This document shows positions 24,957-32,795 of a DNA stretch of 64,000 nt, in pieces. Within the stretch, counting starts at the first letter, position 1. Every line of letters starts with the position of its first letter. The notes beneath the pieces were generated by a model. That model was not told the origin of the DNA. It did not search any database and saw only the letters and a program-made list of their open reading frames with translations. A program made the translations under genes and the position numbers. This DNA comes from Nonomuraea fuscirosea (GTDB taxonomy: Bacteria; Actinomycetota; Actinomycetes; Streptosporangiales; Streptosporangiaceae): the NCBI RefSeq assembly GCF_003001935.1, contig NZ_PVNG01000015.1, positions 186,001 to 250,000 of the forward strand, in the 5' to 3' direction.

Positions 24957-25685
24957 TCAGTGTGGTCGGCTTGGGTCCGGGGTGGGGGTGCAGGGGATCT
25001 CCAGGATGGTGGCGTGAGCGCCGTCGGCGTCGGTGAGGTGGTCCTCGATGGTGGGGCCGGTGATGGTGAGGTGGTGGCGGTGCAGCCAGGCGAACAGGTC
25101 CTGGCCGGCGCGGATCACGCCGGTCGTGGGTGGAACGACGGCTCGTACGACCGTGCGGGGCGGCAGGGTGAGGTGTTCGGTGGCGTCTTCGGTGGTCAGG
25201 GCGGCGGTGAAGGTGCCGGCCGGGTTTCCGTGGAGCCAGGTCAGCAGGGTCGCCGGGGGTGGTGGGCAGAGTGCCGCCAGCTGCGCGGGGTGGTCGAGAG
25301 TCATGCGGTGGACGCGTAGGCGGCGTGGGCCTACCCGGGTCTGCTGGGGCAGGATCGACGTCGGGGCGGTGAGGTGGTCTTCGGCGTGTGCGGCGGTGGT
25401 GGTCAGGGTGGCGATGTCACGGCGGAGGGTCGCGACGGTCTCGGTCAGCGCCTGCCGCAGCTGTGACTCCGGGGCGTCCAGCAGGTCGGCGATCTGGCGC
25501 AGGGGGAGGCCGAGGCGTTGCAGGCCGCGGATGCGTTCGAGTCTGGACAGTTCGGTGACGCCGTACCAGCGGTAGCCGGTGGTGTGGTCGGTCGCTGCCG
25601 GGATCAGGAGGCCGATCTTGTCGTAGTGGCGCAGGGTTCGTTCGGATACGCCCACCATGCGGGCCAGTTGGCCGATCCGCCACAT
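24957..25685 (-). CDS. MerR-family regulator with GyrI-like effector domain
   Basis: 242 aa. The N-terminal MerR HTH (RIGQLARMVGVSERTLRHYD followed by KIGLLIPAATDHTTGYRWY) is textbook, followed by a dimerisation helix (residues 75-100) and a C-terminal region of about 130 residues resembling the GyrI/effector-binding fold. It is divergent from a membrane protein gene across 59 bp. The spacer contains a MerR-type promoter with an operator between -35 and -10, so it likely activates the neighbour by DNA twisting when bound to a ligand. Confidence 0.9.
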   Translation of the reverse strand: MWRIGQLARMVGVSERTLRHYDKIGLLIPAATDHTTGYRWYGVTELSRLERIRGLQRLGLPLRQIADLLDAPESQLRQALTETVATLRRDIATLTTTAAHAEDHLTAPTSILPQQTRVGPRRLRVHRMTLDHPAQLAALCPPPPATLLTWLHGNPAGTFTAALTTEDATEHLTLPPRTVVRAVVPPTTGVIRAGQDLFAWLHRHHLTITGPTIEDHLTDADGAHATILEIPCTPTPDPSRPH

Positions 25686-25705
25686 GACGTTCCTCTCCCG
25701 ATGGG

Positions 25706-25736
25706 TTGACCTTGTCGCCGCGTCAGGGTTCTAGCG
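25706..25736 (+). promoter_or_regulatory. MerR-type promoter/operator for the membrane protein gene
   Basis: A -35-like TTGACC at 25706-25711 is followed after a long (18-19 bp) spacer by a -10-like TCTAGC/CTAGCG. The spacer holds an imperfect dyad, arms ACCTTGTCGC and GCGTCAGGGT (25709-25729, 8 of 10 matches). Long spacers with a central dyad are the hallmark of MerR-controlled promoters, and a MerR gene is divergent to it. Confidence 0.6.
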
Positions 25737-25744
25737 TCCGGTCC

Positions 25745-26434
25745 ATGAGCGATCCGAACCCCCGGCGCCGGCTCGCCGGCGTGCTGCTGCTGATCTCGCT
25801 GGTTGCCATGGTCGCCGGTACGGCCCTCGTGGTGCCATCGGGGTTGACCCTGAATCCGTACGACTCCGGTGCTGTGCTGATCGCGGTACGTGAGCAGGTC
25901 GGGGTGCATCTGGCCGAGCTGGCGTTCGACGTGGTGGGGTGGATGGGGTTGACCGCGGCTGGGCTGGTGCTGGCCGGGGCGGTGCACGCCGAGCCGGTGC
26001 CGGCACAGGCGTGGAGGCCGTACCTGGAGAGGTTGGCCGGGGGGCTGCTGGCCGGGGCGGGGCTGGCGGGGGTGTTGCACGATGCGGGGAATCTGGCCGT
26101 CACCCAGCTGGCGGCCCGGCCGGCGGCTCCGGGGGTCGAGACCGTGGCCATGGGTGTGCTGCTCACCGCGAAGTGGACGGTCAACCTGGCCGGGCTGCTG
26201 TGGGTCGCGGCCACCGTCGCCGGCGCCGTGGGTTGGGCGATGCCGGCCGGGCTCCGGGTCGCCGGCCTGATCGCCGCCCTGTCCGGGCTGAGCGCGGTCG
26301 TCCTGCCCTGGACGACGGGCGCGGCCGGCCCCGCCCCTGGGCTGGAGCAGCTCGGGTACGCGCTCCACCTGCCCGTCATGATCTGGTACGCGGTCCTGGG
26401 CGGTCGGTATCTGCGCAGACGGGACGTCCCGTGA
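25745..26434 (+). CDS. Hypothetical polytopic membrane protein, MerR-regulated
   Basis: 229 aa with about six hydrophobic segments (for example AGVLLLISLVAMVAGTALVV, VVGWMGLTAAGLVLAGAV, LAGGLLAGAGLAGVLHDAG, VNLAGLLWVAATVAGAVGW). No family recognised. ATG 25745 is taken because it lies just downstream of the MerR-type promoter. The pairing with MerR suggests a drug- or stress-induced membrane protein (inference). Confidence 0.75.
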   Translation: MSDPNPRRRLAGVLLLISLVAMVAGTALVVPSGLTLNPYDSGAVLIAVREQVGVHLAELAFDVVGWMGLTAAGLVLAGAVHAEPVPAQAWRPYLERLAGGLLAGAGLAGVLHDAGNLAVTQLAARPAAPGVETVAMGVLLTAKWTVNLAGLLWVAATVAGAVGWAMPAGLRVAGLIAALSGLSAVVLPWTTGAAGPAPGLEQLGYALHLPVMIWYAVLGGRYLRRRDVP

Positions 26435-26505
26435 CAGGAGGAGGAGGACTCGGGCCCTGCGCCGGCGCACGAGGCCCTGCGCAGGCGAACGGGGGCCGAC
26501 GGTTG

Positions 26506-27315
26506 TCAGGTGAAGAGAGGGTGGAGGTCGGTGAGCGGGGCCATGCGCGTGACGAAGCCGAAGTGGCCGGCGCGCATCTCCTTGGCCGCGTCCATGAACG
26601 AGCGCAGCGCCACCCGGGAGAGCGCTCCGCCGATGCTCACCCGGCGGACGCCGATCTCGGCGAGCTGGGCCAGCGTGATCTCCGGGTCGGCGAAGCCCAT
26701 CACGACGTTGACCGGTCCGCCGACCGAGGACACCACCGCACGCATCTCGTCGAGCGTGCGCAACCCGGGGGCGTACAGGACGTCCGCGCCCGCCTCCTCG
26801 AACGCCCGCAGGCGGCTGATGGTGTCGTCGAGGTCGCCGGCCTGCCACAGCAGGTTCTCGGCTCGCGCGGTGAGGACGAAGGGGATGGGCAGGGCACGGG
26901 CGGCCTCGACGGCCGCGTGGACGCGTTCGACGGCGAGCCCGAAGTCGTAGATCGGCGCTCGCGGATCACCGGTGGCGTCCTCGATGGAGGCGCCCACGGC
27001 GCCGGCGGCGCAGGCGTCCGCGATCATCGTGGCCGCCTCGGCGGGGTCGTCGGCGTAGCAGTTCTCCAGGTCGGCGTTGACGGGCAGCGGCGTGGCGTCG
27101 CTGATGGCGCGGAGGTTGCCGAGGATGGCCTGTCTGCTGGCCCGCCTGCGGCCGAGCTGGTTGGCCACGCCGAGGCTGGTGGTGGCCAGGGCTTCGAAGC
27201 CGAGCGAGGCGAGGAGGCGGGCGGTGCCGGGGTCCCAGGGGTTGGGGAGCAGGAGGGGTTCGGGGCGCTCGTGCAGCTCGCGGAAGCGGACGGCCGCGGC
27301 GGCCTGGTCGGTCAT
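26506..27315 (-). CDS. Isocitrate lyase/PEP mutase-family protein
   Basis: 269 aa TIM-barrel enzyme of the ICL/PEPM superfamily, which make or break C-C or P-C bonds next to a carboxylate. It shows LLLPNPWDPGTARLLASLGF near the N-terminus, VNADLENCYADDPAEAA with the metal-binding acids, and GASIEDATGD. The catalytic KKCGH loop of isocitrate lyase is absent, so it is not a glyoxylate-cycle enzyme; 2-methylisocitrate lyase-like or oxaloacetate decarboxylase-like activity is possible. It is divergent from a LysR gene that may control it. Confidence 0.85.
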   Translation of the reverse strand: MTDQAAAAVRFRELHERPEPLLLPNPWDPGTARLLASLGFEALATTSLGVANQLGRRRASRQAILGNLRAISDATPLPVNADLENCYADDPAEAATMIADACAAGAVGASIEDATGDPRAPIYDFGLAVERVHAAVEAARALPIPFVLTARAENLLWQAGDLDDTISRLRAFEEAGADVLYAPGLRTLDEMRAVVSSVGGPVNVVMGFADPEITLAQLAEIGVRRVSIGGALSRVALRSFMDAAKEMRAGHFGFVTRMAPLTDLHPLFT

Positions 27316-27442
27316 GGTGGCTTTCCCGTCGTGGTCGTCCCTGGAGGGGTGGGTGGTTCAGGTGCGGGCGGAAAGTCGGGGTGGTGTGGTCCACTGTCCG
27401 GCTGCGGGGTTCTGAAGGCAAATGCATAGATCGGATGCTGTT

Positions 27443-27459
27443 CATCAGGAAAACTGATG
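27443..27459. promoter_or_regulatory. Palindrome overlapping the LysR start codon
   Basis: CATCAG (27443-27448) and CTGATG (27454-27459) are perfect inverted copies separated by GAAAA; the last three bases are the LysR ATG. It may be an autoregulatory site, or simply sequence around the ribosome site AGGA. Confidence 0.35.
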
Positions 27460-28365
27460 GAAGTGATGACGATCGACGAGGTGGTGGCCTTCGTGGCGGT
27501 CGCGGAGTGGGGTGGGTTCACCGAGGCTTCGCGGCGGCTCAACCTTTCCCAACCGGCGGTCAGCCGCCGCATCCGCGAGCTGGAACGGTCGGTGGGGGTG
27601 CCGTTGTTCGAGCGGGCGGGCCGCCGGGTGCGGCTGACCGGGGCGGGGCGGGCGCTGCTGCCGTACGCGGAGACCGTGCTCGCGACCGTCCGCGATGCCG
27701 AGCGGGCCGTCCGTGAGCAGGCCGCGCGGCCGGGCGGGAGCAGGACCTTCGGCCTGGCCATCGTGGGCACCCTGGCCGACTCCCACATCGTGGACGCGCT
27801 GCGCGCGTTCGAGTCACGCCACGAGGACGTCTTCGTCGAGCTGACCACCGCGTCGAGCCGCCAGGTCAGCGCGCTCGTCCGGACCGGCGAGGCCTCCCTC
27901 GGGCTGCGGTACTTCGCCGACGCCGATCCGCGCCTGGAATCGATCCCGCTCGGGGCGGAGCGGCTGGCGGTCGTCGTCCCGGCCGCGCATCCCGTCACCG
28001 CCGGGCGGCTGCCCGATCTGGGGGAGTTGCGCGGCGAGCGGTGGCTCGGGTTCTCGCCGGAACGGGGTCAGCCCGACTCCTTCGGCGCCCTGCTCGACCG
28101 GCTCCTGCCGGCGGGCGCGCCGGTGACCAGGGTGGACAGTCTCACCGCGCAGAAGCGGCTGGTGCAGGCCGGGCTCGGGGTGGCGCTCATGCCCACCAGC
28201 AGCGTGCGCGAGGAACTGCGGCTCGGCAGCCTGCGGGCGATCGAGATCGACGGGCTGGACGCGCGCCTGCCGGTGGTCGTGATCCGTCGCGGGCGCGGCC
28301 ACCGGGGGCCGCTCGTCGAGGCGTTCCTGGAGGCGCTGCACGAGCACACTCCCAGCCTGCGGTGA
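27457..28365 (+). CDS. LysR-family transcriptional regulator
   Basis: 302 aa, standard length. The N-terminal winged HTH reads VVAFVAVAEWGGFTEASRRL followed by NLSQPAVSRRIRELERSVGV; the substrate-binding domain follows with two alpha/beta lobes (TFGLAIVGTLADSHIVDALR, RLAVVVPAAHPV). Start ATG 27457 is preferred to ATG 27466 because AGGA is better spaced. It is divergent from the ICL/PEPM gene and probably regulates it. The next gene starts only 16 bp downstream and may be co-transcribed. Confidence 0.93.
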   Translation: MEVMTIDEVVAFVAVAEWGGFTEASRRLNLSQPAVSRRIRELERSVGVPLFERAGRRVRLTGAGRALLPYAETVLATVRDAERAVREQAARPGGSRTFGLAIVGTLADSHIVDALRAFESRHEDVFVELTTASSRQVSALVRTGEASLGLRYFADADPRLESIPLGAERLAVVVPAAHPVTAGRLPDLGELRGERWLGFSPERGQPDSFGALLDRLLPAGAPVTRVDSLTAQKRLVQAGLGVALMPTSSVREELRLGSLRAIEIDGLDARLPVVVIRRGRGHRGPLVEAFLEALHEHTPSLR

Positions 28366-28381
28366 GCGCTATCCTCTCGCC

Positions 28382-29311
28382 ATGATCATGAGGCCGGACC
28401 GGCTGGAGCGCGGGCATCCGTTCCGGCAGTGGAAGACGTGGCGGATGCCGGGCACCTCGCTGACCCTCACCGGCTACTCGCGTGCCAACGACAAGACGTT
28501 CTTCCACGTGCCTGAGCTGAAGCTGGCGCTCGACGCGGGGCTGGCCGAGGGGCGGCAGGCCGACACGGTGCTGCTGACGCATGCGCATCTCGACCACTCC
28601 AAGGACCTCGACTTCCTGGCCACGCGGTCGACCGGGGTCGACATGTACGTGCCGGAGGCGGCGCTGCCGTACGTGCGCGACTATCTGCGCGCGACGACCG
28701 AACTCAACCAGGCGGCCGCCTTCGATCCGGCGCTGGCGGCGGGAGCGCGGGTGCACGGAGTGCGGCCGGGCGCGGAGTTCCGCTTCGGCAGGAACGGGTC
28801 GCACACGGTACGGGTGCTGGCGACCGAGCACAAGGTGCCCAGCGTCGGGTACGGCGTCGCGGAGAACCGGCGCGCCCTCCTGCCGGAGATCGAGGCGCTG
28901 AAGGAGACGCTGGATCCCGGCGCCTTCGGCCGGGCCGTCGCGGACAGGAGGAAGCGGGGCGAGGCGGTCGATCGGCAGGTCCGGCGGCCGTTGTTCGCCT
29001 ATCTCGGCGACACGCACGCCCGTGCGCTGGGGCGCGGCGGGTGGCTGTCCGAGTATCCGGTGATCATCACCGAATGCACCTATCTGGACGACGCCGAGCT
29101 CGATCGGGCGCGGCGCGTGGGGCACACGGTGTGGAGCGAGCTCAAGCCGTACGTGGTCGCCCACCCCGACACGCTCTTCGTGCTGACCCATTTCAGCCTG
29201 CGTCACTCGGACCAGGAGGTGCTCGACTTCTTCGAGCGCCAGGACGACGTGGCGAACGTGCTGGTCTGGGCGCACGCCGACAGCCACCTGCCCGAGCAGC
29301 ACCAGCACTGA
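28382..29311 (+). CDS. MBL-fold metallo-hydrolase (RNase Z-like branch)
   Basis: 309 aa metallo-beta-lactamase fold protein. The first metal motif is LLTHAHLDHSKD with H67, H69, D71 and H72. Further ligands are plausible in VLATEHKVPSVGYG, YLGDTHARAL and VLTHFSLRH, with a final VWAHADSHLP. The arrangement resembles RNase Z/arylsulfatase-like members, but RNase Z-specific features are not certain, so substrate is left open. It lies 16 bp after the LysR gene. Confidence 0.82.
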   Translation: MIMRPDRLERGHPFRQWKTWRMPGTSLTLTGYSRANDKTFFHVPELKLALDAGLAEGRQADTVLLTHAHLDHSKDLDFLATRSTGVDMYVPEAALPYVRDYLRATTELNQAAAFDPALAAGARVHGVRPGAEFRFGRNGSHTVRVLATEHKVPSVGYGVAENRRALLPEIEALKETLDPGAFGRAVADRRKRGEAVDRQVRRPLFAYLGDTHARALGRGGWLSEYPVIITECTYLDDAELDRARRVGHTVWSELKPYVVAHPDTLFVLTHFSLRHSDQEVLDFFERQDDVANVLVWAHADSHLPEQHQH

Positions 29312-29370
29312 CCCGTCTTCGTCGGCAAACGGGTCACCTGGGCCCGCCGCACGTGATTCCATGATCACCC

Positions 29371-30108
29371 ATGAAGACAGCCGCAACGACCGGACACCGG
29401 CGAGGGGTCAGGCTGCTGCTCGCACTCCTCCCGGTCGTCCTCCTGCTGACCGCCACGGGTCTCTACCAGCTGATGAACGCCCGCAGCTTCCAGCTGGCGG
29501 GAGAGCTGACCGACCGCGTGGAGACGAACGAGAAGGTCGTCGCCCTGACCTTCGACGACGGGCCCGACGAGCACACGCGCGAGCTCATCGACGTGCTCGC
29601 CGAGCAGCGGGTGCGCGCGACGTTCTTCGTCGTCGGCTCCCAGGTCGAGGCGCATCCCCGGCTGACCAAGGCGCTGGTGGACGCGGGGCACCAGCTCGGC
29701 AACCACACCTACAGCCACCGGCGGATGGTCTTCGTGTCGAAGGCCACCGTGGCCGAGGAGATCGAGCGTACGGACCGGGCCATCCGCGCGGCCGGCCAGC
29801 AGGGCGACATCGTGTTCCGCCCGCCGACCGGCAAGAAGCTGCTGAGCCTGCCGCTCTACCTGGACGAGCACCAGCGGCACACGGTCATGTGGGACATCGA
29901 GCCGGACTCCGGCGCCACCCCCACCGCCGCCGAGATCGTCACGACCGTCCGCGACGAGGTCAGGCCGGGATCGATCATCCTGCTGCACCCCTGGTACGCC
30001 GGCGGCGCGGCCACCCGGGAGTCCATCGTGGGGCTGGTCACCGAACTGCGCGAGCAAGGCTACCGATTCGTCACCGTCGCCGAACTGCTCGCCCTGCGAC
30101 AGCGCTGA
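29371..30108 (+). CDS. Membrane-anchored NodB-type polysaccharide deacetylase
   Basis: 245 aa, carbohydrate esterase 4 family. An N-terminal signal-anchor (LLLALLPVVLLLTATGLYQ, residues 15-33) places the domain outside. Motif 1 TFDDGPD gives D62 and D63; motif 2 NHTYSH gives H112 and H116; RPPTGKK is motif 3 and ILLHPWY carries the catalytic-side histidine. It probably removes acetyl groups from peptidoglycan or another N-acetylated glycan. It is monocistronic, with a possible terminator downstream. Confidence 0.92.
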   Translation: MKTAATTGHRRGVRLLLALLPVVLLLTATGLYQLMNARSFQLAGELTDRVETNEKVVALTFDDGPDEHTRELIDVLAEQRVRATFFVVGSQVEAHPRLTKALVDAGHQLGNHTYSHRRMVFVSKATVAEEIERTDRAIRAAGQQGDIVFRPPTGKKLLSLPLYLDEHQRHTVMWDIEPDSGATPTAAEIVTTVRDEVRPGSIILLHPWYAGGAATRESIVGLVTELREQGYRFVTVAELLALRQR

Positions 30109-30151
30109 CCCGCCGTTCATGACACCCGTCAAGGCCGCCGCCGACGGGAAA

Positions 30152-30184
30152 ATTCGGCGTTGTCCGGCGCCGAATCCGCTTTTC
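30152..30184 (+). terminator. Possible terminator after the polysaccharide deacetylase
   Basis: ATTCGGCG (30152-30159) pairs with CGCCGAAT (30168-30175) across an 8-base loop, followed by CCGCTTTTCTT. The stem plus short T-rich tail resembles an intrinsic terminator; the T-run is interrupted. It could also be an operator for the VOC gene. Confidence 0.4.
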
Positions 30185-30251
30185 TTACGGGCGGCCAGGT
30201 GGACAGGGCGATTCGTACAGCAGATATTGGAGGAAAAACGGAGGTGCTTGA

Positions 30252-30671
30252 ATGCGCGCACGCCTGGACCACCTCGTCTGCTGGGTCTCGGATCAGCTCT
30301 TATCCCTGCAGTTCTACGAGCAGGTGGTCGGGCTCCCCGGAGTCAGGGCCGAGCAGTTCCGCCATGGGAGGGCGCCTTTTCCGAGCGTGCGAATCTCGCC
30401 CGACACCATTCTCGACCTGATGTCCTTTGAGGCCATGCGCGGCGTGGACGAGGCGACCGGTGTACGGGGCAGCGCCGGGCATCCGGTGAATCATTTCTGC
30501 CTGGCCGTGAACGAGGAGGACTTCGAGGCGCTCCAGGTACGGCTGAAGCGCCACGACGTGGAGGTCTCCGGAACCAGGACCAATTCCTTCGGGGCCCGCG
30601 GAATCGCGCCGGAGATTATTTACTTTCCCGATCCCGATGGGAACGTGATCGAGGTCCGATACTACGAGTGA
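30252..30671 (+). CDS. VOC-family (glyoxalase/dioxygenase fold) protein
   Basis: 139 aa, a single VOC unit with paired beta-alpha-beta-beta-beta modules. Metal-site residues are plausible at H7 (ARLDHLVCWV), H76 (GHPVNHFCLAV) and E135 (GNVIEVRYYE). The PDPDGNVIEVRYYE ending is the classical family signature. A ribosome site GGAGG precedes ATG 30252. GC is lower than in its neighbours. The substrate is unknown. The 3' end overlaps the convergent TetR gene by 56 bp. Confidence 0.85.
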   Translation: MRARLDHLVCWVSDQLLSLQFYEQVVGLPGVRAEQFRHGRAPFPSVRISPDTILDLMSFEAMRGVDEATGVRGSAGHPVNHFCLAVNEEDFEALQVRLKRHDVEVSGTRTNSFGARGIAPEIIYFPDPDGNVIEVRYYE

Positions 30672-31278
30672 GCCGGGCGCGCACGACCCGGCGGACCATC
30701 GGGCCCATGTCCTCCAGGGCCGTCACCAGCACCGCCAGCTCCTCAAGCGCGTCCAGAGCCTGGGCGGCGCCGTCGGTGTCGACGCCCTCGTACAGCTCCA
30801 GCCCGACGAACGCCGCCGCCGTCGCCTTGGCCAGGCCCGACACGTCCGCGAACTCGGCCAGTGGCGAGGTCGCCAGCACCCTGCCGAGCGCCTGCTCCAC
30901 CTCGCCGATCCAGAGGTTCAGCCCGCCGACCACCGCCGGGGCGAGCTTGCTGTCGGTCTGGCTGCCGGCCAGCAGCTGGGCCAGCGCCGCGACGCTGCCC
31001 TCGGCACGCTCCTCCTCGTGGATCGCGCGGCCGAGGTCGAGCAGCTCGCGCAGGGTCGTCACGGCGGCGAAGCGCTCGCGGTAGAGGACCATGCGCTGCT
31101 CGCAGCCGCGCTCGACGGCGGCGGCGAGCAGCTGGTCGACGCTGCCGAAGTGGTAGAAGACGAGGGCCTGGTTGACGCCGGCCGCGGTGGCGATCGTCCG
31201 GGCGGAGACGCCGGCCATGCCCTGCTTCTTGAGCGTTTCGAGCGCCGCGTCGAGCAGCTTGGTACGTGTGTCGGCCAC
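30616..31278 (-). CDS. TetR-family regulator of the SRPBCC-DUF4166 operon
   Basis: 220 aa. The HTH reads MAGVSARTIATAAGVNQALV followed by FYHFGSVDQLLAAAVERG; the C-terminal domain is of the common TetR_C type. It is the last gene of a leftward operon behind the SRPBCC and DUF4166 genes, separated from the latter by 26 bp. Two copies of a TTGAGCG-type palindrome lie in front of the operon and are its likely binding sites (autoregulation). The last 20 residues are basic and overlap the VOC gene antisense. Confidence 0.9.
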   Translation of the reverse strand: MADTRTKLLDAALETLKKQGMAGVSARTIATAAGVNQALVFYHFGSVDQLLAAAVERGCEQRMVLYRERFAAVTTLRELLDLGRAIHEEERAEGSVAALAQLLAGSQTDSKLAPAVVGGLNLWIGEVEQALGRVLATSPLAEFADVSGLAKATAAAFVGLELYEGVDTDGAAQALDALEELAVLVTALEDMGPMVRRVVRARLTRSIGPRSRSHRDRESK

Positions 31279-31304
31279 CAGGTTCCCCGGATCGTCGGGA
31301 CGGG

Positions 31305-31973
31305 TCAGCGACGGGCGTCCTCCCGTCTCGGCCTAACGCTAGCGGGCACGCCGTGCTCGGCGACGTCCACGTACGCGGCGGTGAAGGTGCCCCAGTAGCC
31401 GAAGATCCGGCCGAGCAGCGGGTTGGAGACGGTCACCCCGATCCTGAAGCGCCCGATCCGGTCGTCGTAGTGCTCGCTGACCACGGCGGTGCCCGTGGCG
31501 GCGGACGGGATGCGGACGGCGAGCGGGCCCTCCAGCAGGCGCTGGCGGCCGGATCGGATGACCAGGCCGCCGCGGTCGTCCACGGCGAGCTGGAGCGGGG
31601 CCGCGATGTGCTGGTGGCTGCCCAGGTAGTCGAGCACCTGCGCCCGGGTCTCGTCGTAGATCATGGTGGCGTCGAAGCGGCTGTGCGGGAAGGTGCGGAC
31701 GAAGGTCACGGTCTCGCGTCCGTACGAGTCGGCGTACGGATAGTTCTCGATCCGGAACGGGAGATCGTGGCCGGTCTCCGCGACGAGGATGTTGCGGCGG
31801 CGGCCGAGGGCCAGGAACGGCTGGACGACGAGGCCGGCGTTCCAGACGCGGTGCATGACGCCGGTGCCCACGCACGCCTCGCCGCTGTCCAGCCCTACCC
31901 GGAAGCGGCGCTGGAGCTGGGGGTGGAGGCGGGCGAAGTCGGGGCCGAGCGCGCGTTCGAAGATCGAGGGCAT
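31305..31973 (-). CDS. DUF4166 domain-containing protein
   Basis: 222 aa. The opening IFERALGPDFARLHPQLQRR and later GVMHRVWNAG and FGYWGTFTAAYVDV match the DUF4166 family of uncharacterised actinobacterial proteins, often near SRPBCC or saccharopine-dehydrogenase-like genes. ATG 31973 gives the family N-terminus. It lies between the SRPBCC gene, whose 3' end overlaps it by 79 bp, and the TetR gene. Biochemical function unknown. Confidence 0.82.
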   Translation of the reverse strand: MPSIFERALGPDFARLHPQLQRRFRVGLDSGEACVGTGVMHRVWNAGLVVQPFLALGRRRNILVAETGHDLPFRIENYPYADSYGRETVTFVRTFPHSRFDATMIYDETRAQVLDYLGSHQHIAAPLQLAVDDRGGLVIRSGRQRLLEGPLAVRIPSAATGTAVVSEHYDDRIGRFRIGVTVSNPLLGRIFGYWGTFTAAYVDVAEHGVPASVRPRREDARR

Positions 31974-32689
31974 GGTGGGGTCGCTCCGTTTCCGTACTGG
32001 GCGCGGGAGTCGTGATGGTCGGTGGGGTTTCGCGGGGGACGGCGGAGGCAGCGGCGGGCCGCCGGTGTGGTCGGGAGGGGCGGGACGGCGAGGGCGAGTG
32101 CGGCGACCGCCAGGACGGCCAGGGGCGGCAGCGCGCAGGCGGCCAGCGCTACGGCGGCCGTGCGCAGGGCGGCCTCGGCCAGGGCCTGGCGCAGGAGGCG
32201 TTCGGGGGTCCTGCCGGTCTCCAGCCACAGGCGCAGCCGGTCGAACGACCAGGCCGTGGCCCACCACATCAGGCGGGCGGGCAGGACGTTCGGGCGATAG
32301 CGGTAGCCGGTGAGGAAGCGGACACCGCCGCCGGGCGCGGGGAGGTAACGCCAGTAGCCGGAGCCTGAGCGGATGGGGGAGAGCGGGTGGGCCGAGCCGA
32401 ACCGGAGCGCGGAGGTGCGGCTCCCGGAAGGGCTTTCGGAGCGGCTTCCGATACGGCTTCCGGACAGGCTGCCAGTGCGGCTTTCGGTCGGGCTTCTGGT
32501 GAGGCGGCGGCTCCGGGTGGCGAGGCCCGTGCCGGAAATGCCCAGCGTCGTGTAGCGGAGCCGGCCGCCGGGCTTTGCCTGGATCCGGCCGAAGCGCAGG
32601 TCCCAGCGCTGGTGCTGGGCCAGGTCCTGGGTGGCCTGCCACACCTCCTCCAGGTCGGCCTTGATCAGGGTCTCGACGTACACGCGCAT
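31895..32689 (-). CDS. SRPBCC-family (START-like) protein with C-terminal membrane segments and a repeat-expanded loop
   Basis: 264 aa. The N-terminus (MRVYVETLIKADLEEVWQAT, then QHQRWDLRFGRI) is a START/polyketide-cyclase-like fold that usually binds a hydrophobic ligand; the fold resumes with GYWRYLPAPGGGVRFLTGYR. Between them is an Arg/Ser/Gly-rich insert of about 40 residues encoded by seven 12-bp repeats (32417-32500). A hydrophobic segment (AAVALAACALPPLAVLAVAA) near residue 215 suggests membrane association. The last 26 codons overlap the DUF4166 gene. First gene of the operon controlled by the twin palindromes at 32707-32755. Confidence 0.7.
   Translation of the reverse strand: MRVYVETLIKADLEEVWQATQDLAQHQRWDLRFGRIQAKPGGRLRYTTLGISGTGLATRSRRLTRSPTESRTGSLSGSRIGSRSESPSGSRTSALRFGSAHPLSPIRSGSGYWRYLPAPGGGVRFLTGYRYRPNVLPARLMWWATAWSFDRLRLWLETGRTPERLLRQALAEAALRTAAVALAACALPPLAVLAVAALALAVPPLPTTPAARRCLRRPPRNPTDHHDSRAQYGNGATPPCPRSSNARSAPTSPASTPSSSAASG
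32417..32500. repeat. Seven tandem 12-bp repeats inside the SRPBCC gene
   Basis: Units of the type GCGGCTTCCGGA follow each other without gaps (start points 32417, 32429, 32441, 32453, 32465, 32477, 32489), each with 1-5 differences. Because 12 is a multiple of three they keep the frame and code for a Ser/Arg/Gly-rich insert. Confidence 0.75.
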
Positions 32690-32706
32690 ACTGACACCGC
32701 CAGAAG

Positions 32707-32755
32707 TTGAGCGGACGCTTAATCGCAGACTAGAGCTATTTAAGCAGTCGCTCAA
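32707..32755. promoter_or_regulatory. Twin TetR-type operators in front of the SRPBCC-DUF4166-TetR operon
   Basis: TTGAGCGGACGCTTAA (32707-32722) and TTAAGCAGTCGCTCAA (32740-32755) are inverted copies of each other (13 of 16) and each is itself a near-palindrome. TTGAGCG/CGCTCAA boxes are typical of actinobacterial TetR operators. The pair lies 18-66 bp upstream of the SRPBCC start and 41 bp upstream of the divergent gene at 32796, so both may be controlled. Confidence 0.65.
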
Positions 32756-32795
32756 GAGGCTCGGAAGTGTCGGTCGGTTCTGGTACACAGGCGGC

